Assembly (NCBI RefSeq): GCF_014640535.1
Contig: NZ_BMHD01000001.1
Span: 1,242,214-1,306,213, forward strand
DNA: 64,000 nucleotides
Direction of reading: 5' to 3'
Source of the DNA: Cnuibacter physcomitrellae
GTDB taxonomy: Bacteria; Actinomycetota; Actinomycetes; Actinomycetales; Microbacteriaceae
Below the pieces are notes generated by a model that was given only the letters and a program-made list of their open reading frames with translations, had not been told where the DNA came from and did no database searches. This document shows positions 41,172 through 49,528 of this stretch, one piece after another. Position numbers and translations under genes: made by a program. How positions within the stretch are numbered: the stretch's first letter is position 1; each line of letters starts with the position of its first letter.

Positions 41172-42559
41172 GCTCTGCCCTCCTCGTCGTCGAGGCGCCG
41201 CCACGCCAGCCGGATGCGGGTGCCGGCGCCATGGGCGGAGGCGACGTCCGCCTCGCCGCCGACGGACCGCATCCGTTCGAGGACCGACACCCGGAGGCCC
41301 AGTCGATCCGCCGGGACGTCCTCCACGGAGAAGCCGGTCCCGGTGTCGGTGACGACCACCGTCACCCCGCCCCCGGCCCGGGAGACGACGACCTCCCGAC
41401 GCACCGGCCGCTCGAGCACCGGAGCGCCGGGCGACTCCGCGTGGAGGACGCTGTTCTCGACCGCCTGCGCCGTCGCGGCGCACAGGGCGTCGGCGATGCG
41501 GGAGGGGATCGCGGGCGGCACGTCCAGGGCGTCGAACCCGACACCGGGAGCCGCGGCGGCGATGAGCCGCAACCGCTCCAGCAGGGCCGGACCCGGTTCC
41601 ATCCGCTCGATCGCGTCGGCGGCGGCCGATGCCCCGTCCGCGATCCCGTCGCTGGGGCCGGCCGGGCCGGTCTCCGCCGCGCTCTCGGTCGCGTCGTCGG
41701 ACGCGCCGAGCTCCCGCAGCTCGTCGAGGGCCCTGGCGGCCATGGCGACGGCGACGCCGCGCTGCTCCTCCCCTTCGGCGCGCGCGGCGGCGAGGAGCGA
41801 GGCGAGCACGCGGTCGTGCACGATCCCGTCGATGCGCGTGCGCTCGAGCTCGATCGCGTGCTGCCTGGCGGCGACGGTGTAGCTGGCGATCGCCTGCGCC
41901 TGCGCGGAGTCCACCTTCGACGCCGCCGCACGGAGCGTCCCGATGACGACCACGACGAACATCCCGATCAGCACCCCGTAGGCGGTCTCGATCGCGACCG
42001 GGATCGGCGTCGCGGCCCCGCCGGCCGGCGAGAGCCGGAGCGCGACGTAGATCGCGGCGACGGCGAGGGCGTATCCGCCGGCGACGAACGGCGGGAAGGC
42101 GATCGCCGCTGCCGCGATGGTGAGGCTGAGCACGTAGAAGATCCAGGGCTGCACGCCGTCGGCATCGGACGGGTCCGGCACGCCGAGCGGCCACAGCACC
42201 ATGATGAGCACGAAGCTGATCGCCACGACCCCGGCACTGACGCGGGCGCCCCGGCGGACGACCGAGCACACGGCGGCGGCCGCGATGACCGCGAGCCACC
42301 ACACGGGCGTCACCACCGCCCAGACCGGGCTCACGCCCTTTGCCGCCCCGAGCATGGCGGGGATCGACTGCACGGTGAAGACGAGGCCGAACAGGGCGAC
42401 GAGGCGGGCGAGGATCGTGTCGATCCGCTCCCTGGTCGAGGCGCGCGGCCGGCGCGAGCCGAGTCCGCCGATCACCGCCCGGACCCGCCCGCCGCGGTCG
42501 GCGGGACGGACGCGGCGTCCGCCTCGGCCGCCGCCGTCCACGGCGCCGTCGCCGATCAC
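41168..42559 (-). CDS. Sensor histidine kinase (NarL-class partner)
   Basis: A 463-residue membrane kinase. The first 40 residues are basic. Five or six membrane helices span about 50-215. RTRIDGIVHDRVLASLLAAA at about residue 240 contains the phospho-accepting His of a HisKA_3-like dimerisation helix. ATAQAVENSVLHAES is the N box and VTDTGTGFSVEDVP the G1 box of the HATPase domain. It is expected to phosphorylate the LuxR-type regulator encoded eight bases upstream. The GTG start at 42559 has no close alternative. The sensed signal is unknown. Confidence 0.85.
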   Translation of the reverse strand: MIGDGAVDGGGRGGRRVRPADRGGRVRAVIGGLGSRRPRASTRERIDTILARLVALFGLVFTVQSIPAMLGAAKGVSPVWAVVTPVWWLAVIAAAAVCSVVRRGARVSAGVVAISFVLIMVLWPLGVPDPSDADGVQPWIFYVLSLTIAAAAIAFPPFVAGGYALAVAAIYVALRLSPAGGAATPIPVAIETAYGVLIGMFVVVVIGTLRAAASKVDSAQAQAIASYTVAARQHAIELERTRIDGIVHDRVLASLLAAARAEGEEQRGVAVAMAARALDELRELGASDDATESAAETGPAGPSDGIADGASAAADAIERMEPGPALLERLRLIAAAAPGVGFDALDVPPAIPSRIADALCAATAQAVENSVLHAESPGAPVLERPVRREVVVSRAGGGVTVVVTDTGTGFSVEDVPADRLGLRVSVLERMRSVGGEADVASAHGAGTRIRLAWRRLDDEEGRA

Positions 42560-42566
42560 GGGATCG

Positions 42567-43235
42567 TCACCGGTCGTCGGCGCGCTCGTCGAGGGCGAGG
42601 ATCCCGTCCTCCACCGCGCGCCGCAGCAACTCGATCTTCGAGCGGGCCGGGCGGCCCACCTCGACGTACTTGGCGCGGATGCGGTCGAGGTACTCCTTCG
42701 CGGTGGAGACCTTGATGTTCAGACGGGCGGCGACCTGCGAGAGGGGCAGCCCCGAGGCGTAGAGGTGGAGCACGTCGCGCTCGCGCTGAGCCAGCTGCGC
42801 CTTCCCGAACTCGCGGTCGGCGTCGATCGCGCTGGCCCACTCGAGGTTGTTGAGCACCCCTCCCCGGGCGACGGTGCCGATGGCGTCGATCATCGTCTGC
42901 GTCGGCACGGCCTTGGGGATGACGCCGGCCGCCCCCGCCGCGAGCGCCTCGCGCACCAGTCCGACACGGTCCGCGATGCTGTGCACGAGCACGGCGGCGC
43001 CGAGGGAGAGGGAGTGCTGCACGTTCTCGGTGACGGTGAACCCGTCGCCGAGGCTGAGGTCGAGCACGATCACGTCGCACGCTCGTCCGTCCAGCGCCGT
43101 CCACAGCTCGCCCACCGACGCGGTCGCCGCGAGCACCTCGTACCCCGCGCTCTCGCAGGCCGCGCGGACCCCCAGCCGGACGGACTCGTGGTCGTCCACG
43201 ATCGCCACGCGGATCAGGTCGTCATCGTCTGCCAT
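42567..43235 (-). CDS. LuxR/NarL-family response regulator
   Basis: A 222-residue protein. The receiver domain (residues 8-125) has VAIVDDHESVRLGV with the acidic pair, the phospho-acceptor Asp in VIVLDLSLGDG, and GVIPKAVPTQ with the conserved Lys. The DNA-binding domain (about 150-205) has LAQRERDVLHLYASGLPLSQ, AARLNIKVSTAKEYLDRI, a LuxR helix-turn-helix with Lys in place of the usual Thr-Val-K spacing. AGGGGAG precedes the ATG. It is the first gene of the minus-strand regulator-kinase-sensor operon, and its targets are not apparent. Confidence 0.9.
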   Translation of the reverse strand: MADDDDLIRVAIVDDHESVRLGVRAACESAGYEVLAATASVGELWTALDGRACDVIVLDLSLGDGFTVTENVQHSLSLGAAVLVHSIADRVGLVREALAAGAAGVIPKAVPTQTMIDAIGTVARGGVLNNLEWASAIDADREFGKAQLAQRERDVLHLYASGLPLSQVAARLNIKVSTAKEYLDRIRAKYVEVGRPARSKIELLRRAVEDGILALDERADDR

Positions 43236-43315
43236 GTCATGCTCCCCTTCCCTCATCCTAGAAGGGACGCGGCGCGGCGCCTCGTCGGAGGCCGGGCGCT
43301 CGGCGCCGCGGGCGG

Positions 43316-44563
43316 TCAGTCCGCCCGGGTGAACGTCCCCACGGTCTCGAGGTGGTGGGTGTGCGGGAAGAGGTCGAACGCCTGCGCTCGACCGAGCGTG
43401 TAGCCGGCCTCGCCGAACAGGGCCACGTCCCGCGCGAACGCCACCGGATCGCAGGCGACGTAGACCACCTGGGCCACGCCGAGCCGGGTCAGCGACCCGA
43501 CCACAGCCTTGCCCGCACCCGAGCGGGGCGGGTCGAGCACGACGGTGGCGCCCGCCAGTCGGCGCCGCTCCGCGGACGAGGCCGAACGCTCCACCCGGTC
43601 GAGGTAGCGGTCGACACGGGCGGTGACCGCCGAGGCGCCCACCCAGTCCGCGAGGTTCTCCTGGGCGAACCCGGTCGCGACGGCGTCGCTCTCCACGCTG
43701 GTCACGCGCGTGGAGCGGCCGAACCGGTCGCCGAGCGCGGCGGCCAGGAGCCCGACGCCCCCGTAGAGGTCGAGGTTGGCGGCGGCGGGGTCGAAGCGGT
43801 CGGCGTCGACCGCCTCCTGGACGGCGGCGGTGAGCGCGGTCGGCGCTCCGCGGTGCACCTGCCAGAAGCCCGTGCGGGCGACGCGGAAGAGGCGGTCCCC
43901 CACCCGCTCGAGGATCGGATCGTCGTGACGGCCCGAGGAGATCAGGACGTCGCCGTCGGCGGTCTCCGCGAACGAGAGCTCGCCGCCCTCGGAGCGCGCG
44001 GACGACCCGGCCCGGGCCTCGGCGAGCGCGGCCGCCTCGATCGCCGGTCGAGCGAGCGGATGCGCGTCGACGTCGATGACGCGGTGCGATCGGGCGGCGT
44101 ACGGACCGAGAGCACCGCGACCGTCCGTGTGCAGGGTGAGCCTGGTGCGCCAGCCGAGCCCGTCCGACTCCTCGTCGCCCGGGAGCGCCGCCACCTCGAC
44201 GACGCGGTCGATCCGGCCCTGGCGCTTCAGCGCATCCGTCAGCACGTCGGTCTTGAGCGCGCGCTGGTGCGCGAGGTCGATGTGCCCGAACTCCGCGCCG
44301 CCGGCGCGGTCCTCCGGTGCGCGCTCCAGACCCGCGGCCGCCCAGACGTGCGGGCGGCGGTGAGGCGACGGCTCGAGCACCTCGACGGTCTCGGCCCGCC
44401 AGAACGACGACTTGCTGTCGTCGGTCACCCGGGCGAGCACACGCTCGCCGGGCAGCGTGTCGGAGACGAAGACCACGCGGCCCTCGAGCCGGGCGACCGA
44501 GACACCCCCGTGGGCTACGGTGAGTACGTCGAGCTCGACGAGCCCGTCGGTCGTTCCAGCCAT
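43316..44563 (-). CDS. TRAM-domain RNA (uracil-5-)-methyltransferase
   Basis: A 415-residue TrmA/RumA-family enzyme. The N-terminal 62 residues form a TRAM RNA-binding domain (GGVSVARLEGRVVFVSDTLP). The methyltransferase domain has NLDLYGGVGLLAAALGDRFG (SAM motif I), LDPPRSGAGKAVV, the catalytic Cys in VVYVACDPVAFARDVALF, and the terminal DLFPHTHHLETV. It methylates U in tRNA or rRNA; the exact site is not predictable. There is no Fe-S Cys cluster near residues 65-90, unlike RlmD/RumA. It is divergent from maf with 44 bases between starts. Confidence 0.9.
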   Translation of the reverse strand: MAGTTDGLVELDVLTVAHGGVSVARLEGRVVFVSDTLPGERVLARVTDDSKSSFWRAETVEVLEPSPHRRPHVWAAAGLERAPEDRAGGAEFGHIDLAHQRALKTDVLTDALKRQGRIDRVVEVAALPGDEESDGLGWRTRLTLHTDGRGALGPYAARSHRVIDVDAHPLARPAIEAAALAEARAGSSARSEGGELSFAETADGDVLISSGRHDDPILERVGDRLFRVARTGFWQVHRGAPTALTAAVQEAVDADRFDPAAANLDLYGGVGLLAAALGDRFGRSTRVTSVESDAVATGFAQENLADWVGASAVTARVDRYLDRVERSASSAERRRLAGATVVLDPPRSGAGKAVVGSLTRLGVAQVVYVACDPVAFARDVALFGEAGYTLGRAQAFDLFPHTHHLETVGTFTRAD

Positions 44564-44607
44564 GCATCGAGCATCTCACGATGCGATGCCTCCCCGCGAA
44601 GGCAGTC

Positions 44608-45246
44608 ATGCGCCTCTACCTCGCCTCCACGTCCCCCGCCCGGCTCTCCCTGCTCCGGCAGATCGGCATCGAGCCGGTCGTGGTCCCGCCGCTCGTCGAC
44701 GAGGAGGCGGAGGTCGCCCGCGTGGAGGCCGAGACCGGCCCGCTCGCCCCGGGCGCCATGGTCCAACTGCTCGCCCGGCTCAAAGCGGAGGCCATCGTGG
44801 GCACCGAGGTCGACGGGGAGCCGATCGACGGCTTCATCCTGGGCGGCGACTCCGCGTTCGAGTTCGGCGGCGTGGCCTACGGCAAGCCCCACCGCCCCGA
44901 GGTGGCCCGCGACCGCTGGCTCGCCCAGCGCGGCGGATCGGGCGTCCTCCACTCGGGTCACTGGATCGTCGACCACCGCGGCGGAGCGCGCCGCGACGGA
45001 GCGGGCCGGGTCGACGAGGCGCGCCTGACGTTCGCCGACGACATCACCGACGACGAGATCGACGCGTACGTCGCCTCTGGCGAGCCGCTGCTCGTCGCGG
45101 GCGCGTTCACGATCGACGGCCTCGCCGCCCCGTTCATCCGCTCGATCGAGGGCGCGCCGTCGGCCGTCGTCGGGATGTCGCTGCCGGTGGTGCGCGATCT
45201 GCTCCGCGGCTTCGGCGCCGACTGGACGTCGTTCTGGAATCGCTGA
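44608..45246 (+). CDS. maf: Maf family nucleoside triphosphate pyrophosphatase
   Basis: A 212-residue protein that hydrolyses non-canonical or excess NTPs such as dTTP, UTP or m5UTP. MRLYLASTSPARLSLLRQIG carries the SxSPxR motif, GFILGGDSAFEFGGVAYGKP is the substrate loop with the catalytic Asp, and FIRSIEGAPSAVVGMSLPVV ends the fold. ATG 44608 fits the usual N-terminus; an ATG at 44581 would add nine residues. Maf lies next to acyl-CoA carboxylase genes in many actinobacteria, as here. Its gap to accA is 111 bases. Confidence 0.93.
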   Translation: MRLYLASTSPARLSLLRQIGIEPVVVPPLVDEEAEVARVEAETGPLAPGAMVQLLARLKAEAIVGTEVDGEPIDGFILGGDSAFEFGGVAYGKPHRPEVARDRWLAQRGGSGVLHSGHWIVDHRGGARRDGAGRVDEARLTFADDITDDEIDAYVASGEPLLVAGAFTIDGLAAPFIRSIEGAPSAVVGMSLPVVRDLLRGFGADWTSFWNR

Positions 45247-45343
45247 CCGCGTTCAGGATGCCCGACGGGCCGTTGTAGACACGGTGACTGATCGAGACTC
45301 GATCTTTATGCCGTTCCGCCAAAACGTATCCGCCACCCCCCAA

Positions 45344-45349
45344 TAGGCT
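45344..45349 (+). promoter_or_regulatory. -10 element (TAGGCT) for accA, leaderless geometry
   Basis: TAGGCT is followed by eight bases and then ATG 45358. This spacing also argues against the in-frame ATG nine bases upstream at 45349. Confidence 0.5.
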
Positions 45350-45357
45350 TGTGTGTC

Positions 45358-47139
45358 ATGCCGCGTATCTCGAAGGTCCTCGTCGCCAACCGTGGAGAGA
45401 TCGCCGTCCGGGTGATCCGGGCCGCGAGGGACTCGGGGATCGGCTCGGTGGCGGTGTACGCCGACCAGGACCGCGACGCACTGCACGCTCAGCTCGCCGA
45501 CGAGGCCTACGCGCTCGACGGCTCGACGAGCGCCGACACGTACCTCGTGATCGAGAAGATCCTCTCCGTCGCCCGACGCTCCGGGGCGGATGCGGTCCAC
45601 CCGGGATACGGGTTCCTGGCGGAGAACGCCGACTTCGCCCGCGCCGTGATCGGCGCCGGCCTCACCTGGATCGGCCCCTCCCCGGAGGCGATCGAGCGCC
45701 TCGGCGACAAGGTCTCCGCGCGTCACGTCGCCGAGAAGGTCGGGGCGCCGCTGGCTCCCGGGACCCTCGACCCGGTGAAGGACGCGGGCGAGGTGCTCGA
45801 CTTCGTCGCCGAGCACGGCCTGCCCGTCGCCATCAAGGCGGCCTTCGGCGGCGGCGGCCGCGGCCTCAAGGTCGCCCGCACCCTCGAGGAGGTGCCCGAG
45901 CAGTTCGAGTCGGCCACCCGCGAGGCGATCGCGGCCTTCGGCCGCGGCGAGTGCTTCGTCGAGAAGTACCTCGACCAGCCGCGCCACGTCGAGACCCAGT
46001 GCCTCGCCGACGAGCACGGCAACGTCGTCGTGGTCTCCACCCGCGACTGCTCGCTGCAGCGCCGTCACCAGAAGCTCGTCGAGGAGGCGCCCGCGCCCTT
46101 CCTCAGCGACGAGCAGGTCGCCCTGCTGTACTCGGCGTCGAAGGCCATCCTCCGCGAGGTGGGCTACGTCGGCGCCGGGACCTGCGAGTTCCTCGTCGGC
46201 AAGGACGGCACCGTGTCCTTCCTCGAGGTGAACACGCGGCTCCAGGTCGAGCATCCGGTCTCCGAGGAGGTCACCGGGATCGATCTCGTGCGCGAGCAGT
46301 TCCGCCTGGCCGAGGGCGGCGTGCTCGACTACCCGGACCCCGCCCCCCGCGCGCACTCGTTCGAGTTCCGCATCAACGGCGAGGACCCGGGCCGAAACTT
46401 CCTCCCCGCCCCCGGGCCGGTGCACGTGTTCAAGCCCGCGGGCGGCCCCGGCGTGCGCGTGGACTCCGGAGTGCAGGCGGGCGATGTGATCAGCGGCGCG
46501 TTCGACTCGCTGCTCGCGAAGCTCATCGTCACCGGCGCGACCCGCGAGGAGGCGCTCGAGCGCTCCCGCCGTGCCCTCGCCGAGTTCGAGGTCGCCGGGC
46601 TCCCGACCGTGCTGCCCTTCCACCGCGACATCGTCACCAACCCCGCGTTCACCGCCGAGGGGGCGCCGTTCTCGGTGTACACCCGCTGGATCGAGACCGA
46701 GTACGCCAACCCCGCCGAGCCGTGGAGCGGGTCGCTCGACGAGCTCCAGGAGCCGGCGGAGCGCCGCACCATCGTCGTCGAGGTCGACGGCAAGCGCGTC
46801 GAGGTGGCCCTGCCGTCACGCCTGGTCGCCGCCGAGGCCCGCTCGGTCGCCGCGCACGGCGGTCGTTCGTCCGGCGCCGCTCCCCGCCGCCGCGGGGCCG
46901 GGTCGGGCGGCGTCTCGACCGCCACCGGCGACTCGGTGAAGGCGCCGATGCAGGCCACCGTCGTGAAGATCGCCGTCGAGGAGGGCACCCAGGTCGTCAA
47001 GGGCGACCTCGTGCTCGTGCTCGAGGCGATGAAGATGGAGCAGCCCATCACGGCTCACAAGGACGGCACGATCTCCGACATCGCCGCCCAGGTGGGCACC
47101 ACGGTCCCCTCCGGCCAGGTCCTCCTCACCATCGCCTGA
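45358..47139 (+). CDS. accA: Biotin carboxylase / biotin carboxyl carrier fusion (acyl-CoA carboxylase alpha)
   Basis: A 593-residue AccA3-type subunit. Residues about 1-450 are biotin carboxylase: [36 protein letters not shown], the ATP-grasp loop [33 protein letters not shown] with the catalytic Glu/Arg/Asn set. A variable linker follows, and residues about 525-593 are the biotin carrier with the biotinylated Lys in [11 protein letters not shown]. It carboxylates its own biotin and passes CO2 to AccD-type subunits such as the one at 35251. BirA (34369) is the modifying enzyme. Confidence 0.97.
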   Translation: MPRISKVLVANRGEIAVRVIRAARDSGIGSVAVYADQDRDALHAQLADEAYALDGSTSADTYLVIEKILSVARRSGADAVHPGYGFLAENADFARAVIGAGLTWIGPSPEAIERLGDKVSARHVAEKVGAPLAPGTLDPVKDAGEVLDFVAEHGLPVAIKAAFGGGGRGLKVARTLEEVPEQFESATREAIAAFGRGECFVEKYLDQPRHVETQCLADEHGNVVVVSTRDCSLQRRHQKLVEEAPAPFLSDEQVALLYSASKAILREVGYVGAGTCEFLVGKDGTVSFLEVNTRLQVEHPVSEEVTGIDLVREQFRLAEGGVLDYPDPAPRAHSFEFRINGEDPGRNFLPAPGPVHVFKPAGGPGVRVDSGVQAGDVISGAFDSLLAKLIVTGATREEALERSRRALAEFEVAGLPTVLPFHRDIVTNPAFTAEGAPFSVYTRWIETEYANPAEPWSGSLDELQEPAERRTIVVEVDGKRVEVALPSRLVAAEARSVAAHGGRSSGAAPRRRGAGSGGVSTATGDSVKAPMQATVVKIAVEEGTQVVKGDLVLVLEAMKMEQPITAHKDGTISDIAAQVGTTVPSGQVLLTIA

Positions 47140-47164
47140 CCTGCGCCGAGCATCCGCCCGGCGG

Positions 47165-48595
47165 TCAGAGGACGATGTGCATGGCGCGGGCGGCGTCGGT
47201 GATGCTGCCCGAGAGCGAGGGGTAGACCGTGAAGGCGCGGCTCACCTGGTCGACGGTGAGGCGGTGCTCCACCGCGAGCGCGATCGGGAAGATGAGCTCG
47301 GAGGCGTTCGGCGCGACGACGACCCCGCCGATCACGGTGCCGGAGCCGGTGCGCGCGAAGATCTTCACGAACCCGTCGCGGATGCCCATCATCTTCGCGC
47401 GGGGGTTCGACGACAGCGGCAGCTTGTAGATGTCGCCCTGGGCGATGCCCTCCTCGATCTGCCGCTGCGTCCATCCGACCGTCGCGATCTGCGGCTGGGT
47501 GAAGATGTTCGACGCCACGTTGCGCAGCTCGGTGGGGGTGACCGCGTCGCCCATGGCGTGGAGCATCGACGTGCGGCCCTGCATCGAGGCCACCGAGGCC
47601 AGCGGCAGGAAGTTGGTGCAGTCGCCCGCCGCGTAGATGTTCGGCACGCTCGTGCGGGCGACGCGGTTGACGCGGATGTGCCCCGAGTCGGTGAGCTGGA
47701 CGCCCGCCTCCGCGAGACCGATGCCCTTCGTGTTCGGGACCGCGCCGACCGCCATGAGGCAGTGGGATCCCTCGACCGTCCGGCCGTCCGACAGGGTCGC
47801 GACGACGCCGTCCTCGGTGGCGACCACCGAGTCGGCTCGGGACTTCGACAGCACCGTCATCCCGTTGCGCTTGAAGACGTTCTCGATGACGGCCGCCGCG
47901 TCCGCGTCCTCACCCGGGAGCACCTGGTCGCGCGACGAGATCAGCGTGACCTTGGAGCCCAGGGCGTTGAAGGCGGAGGCGAACTCGGCGCCGGTCACAC
48001 CGGATCCGACCACGATGAGGTGGTCGGGCATCGTCTGCAGGTCGTACAGCTGCTTCCACGTGAGGATGCGCTTGCCGTCGGGCATCGCGGTCGACAGCAC
48101 GCGGGGGCTGGCACCGACCGAGACGACCACGGTGTCGGCGTCGAACTGGTCGAAGTCCGTCCCCCCGGGGCCGGTCGAGACCACGACCGAGGACGGGCCC
48201 TCGAGCCGGCCGTAGCCGTTCACGATCTTGACGCCCGCGTGCACGAGGCTCGCGCGCTCGTCCTCCGACTGCTGCCGGGCCAGACCCATGAGGCGCTTGT
48301 TGACCTGGGCGAGGTTGATGGCGACGTCGGGACGGATGGGGCGGCCCTTCTCGGTGCGGGCGAAGAACTGCACGCCGATGTCGGCGGCCTCGCGGATGCC
48401 GTTGGTCGCCTCGGCGACGGCGATCAGGCCCTTCGAGGGGACGACGTCGGTGAGCACGGCGGAGCCGCCCACCCCGGTCGACTCGACCAGCACCACGTCT
48501 GCCCCGAGCTGCGCTCCGGCGATCGCCGCCTCGTATCCGCCGGGGCCGCCGCCGACGACGACGACCTTCTGCTTGCGCTCGAACTCATAGGCCAT
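47165..48595 (-). CDS. lpdA: LpdA-like NAD(P)H quinone dehydrogenase lacking redox cysteines
   Basis: A 476-residue flavoprotein of the disulfide reductase fold. KVVVVGGGPGGYEAAIAGAQ binds FAD, LIVVGSGVTGAEFASAFNAL binds NAD(P)H, NIYAAGDCTNFLPLASVASM is the FAD site II, and VYPSLSGSITDAARAM ends the dimer interface, as in M. tuberculosis LpdA (Rv3303c). Where true lipoamide dehydrogenases have CxxxxC, this protein reads GGSAVLTDVVPSKGL, with no Cys at either position, so dithiol chemistry is impossible; quinone reduction is the likely activity. ATG 48595 is used, with a second ATG three codons upstream. It converges with accA. Confidence 0.92.
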   Translation of the reverse strand: MAYEFERKQKVVVVGGGPGGYEAAIAGAQLGADVVLVESTGVGGSAVLTDVVPSKGLIAVAEATNGIREAADIGVQFFARTEKGRPIRPDVAINLAQVNKRLMGLARQQSEDERASLVHAGVKIVNGYGRLEGPSSVVVSTGPGGTDFDQFDADTVVVSVGASPRVLSTAMPDGKRILTWKQLYDLQTMPDHLIVVGSGVTGAEFASAFNALGSKVTLISSRDQVLPGEDADAAAVIENVFKRNGMTVLSKSRADSVVATEDGVVATLSDGRTVEGSHCLMAVGAVPNTKGIGLAEAGVQLTDSGHIRVNRVARTSVPNIYAAGDCTNFLPLASVASMQGRTSMLHAMGDAVTPTELRNVASNIFTQPQIATVGWTQRQIEEGIAQGDIYKLPLSSNPRAKMMGIRDGFVKIFARTGSGTVIGGVVVAPNASELIFPIALAVEHRLTVDQVSRAFTVYPSLSGSITDAARAMHIVL

Positions 48596-48682
48596 GCACG
48601 CCATTCTGCCAGGGTGCGAGCCGCCGCGATCCGGCCCGGCTCCGGCGTCCGGCGTGAACGGATGACGAACACTCACCGGCGT

Positions 48683-48688
48683 TAGGCT
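48683..48688 (+). promoter_or_regulatory. -10 element (TAGGCT) for purine nucleoside phosphorylase
   Basis: TAGGCT ends six bases before ATG 48695. A GGAGG at 48689-48693 is too close to the ATG to be a normal ribosome site, so leaderless initiation fits better. Confidence 0.45.
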
Positions 48689-48694
48689 GGAGGC

Positions 48695-49528
48695 ATGGCA
48701 GGCAGCATCCCCCATCCCCTCGACAACCCCGAGACCGACCCGTTCGAGGTCGCGAAGGAGGCGGCGGATCGGATCGCCGAGCTGACCGGAGTGGAGCGTC
48801 ACGACGTCGCCCTCACGCTCGGCAGCGGCTGGGGCAAGGCGGCCGACCTGCTCGGCGAGACCGTCGCCGAGATCCCCGCCACCGAGGTCGTGGGGTTCAG
48901 CGCGCCGGCCGTGGCCGGGCACGTGGGATCGCTGCGCTCGATCCGTCTGGCGAACGGCAAGCACGCGCTCGTCATCGGCGCCCGCACGCACTACTACGAG
49001 GGTCACGGCGTGCGGCGCGTGGTGCACAGCGTGCGCACGGCGGCCGCGACCGGCGCCTCCGTCATGGTGCTCACCAACGGCGCGGGCGGCATCAGGGAGA
49101 CCTGGACGCCGGGCACCCCCGTGCTCATCAGCGACCACATCAACCTCACCGGCGACTCGCCGCTCGAGGGCGCCACCTTCGTCGACCTCACCGACCTCTA
49201 CGCCTCGCGCCTGCGCGACGCCGCCCGGGCCGTGGCGCCCGAGCTCGACGAGGGCGTGTACGTGCAGTTCCGCGGGCCGCAGTACGAGACCCCCGCCGAG
49301 GTGCAGATGGCGAAGACCATCGGCGGCCACATCGTGGGCATGTCGACCGCGCTCGAGGCGATCGCCGCCCGCCAGGCCGGGATGGAGATCCTCGGCTTCT
49401 CGCTCATCACCAACCTGGCCGCGGGCATCCAGAAGACCCCGCTCAGCCACGCCGAGGTCATCGAGGCGGGCAAGAACGCCGAGGCGCGCATCGGGGACCT
49501 CCTCGCGAAGGTGGTCGGCAGCCTCTGA
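48695..49528 (+). CDS. punA: Purine-nucleoside phosphorylase (trimeric type)
   Basis: A 277-residue PNP that splits guanosine and inosine with phosphate into base and ribose 1-phosphate. LTLGSGWGKAADLLG carries the phosphate loop, GARTHYYEGHGVRRVVHSVR holds the catalytic His, VLTNGAGGIRETWTPGTPVL binds phosphate, QFRGPQYETPAEVQMAK binds the purine side, and GMSTALEAIAARQAG binds the ribose. Its stop overlaps the phosphohexomutase start by one base, so the ribose 1-phosphate could pass directly to the next enzyme. Confidence 0.95.
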   Translation: MAGSIPHPLDNPETDPFEVAKEAADRIAELTGVERHDVALTLGSGWGKAADLLGETVAEIPATEVVGFSAPAVAGHVGSLRSIRLANGKHALVIGARTHYYEGHGVRRVVHSVRTAAATGASVMVLTNGAGGIRETWTPGTPVLISDHINLTGDSPLEGATFVDLTDLYASRLRDAARAVAPELDEGVYVQFRGPQYETPAEVQMAKTIGGHIVGMSTALEAIAARQAGMEILGFSLITNLAAGIQKTPLSHAEVIEAGKNAEARIGDLLAKVVGSL

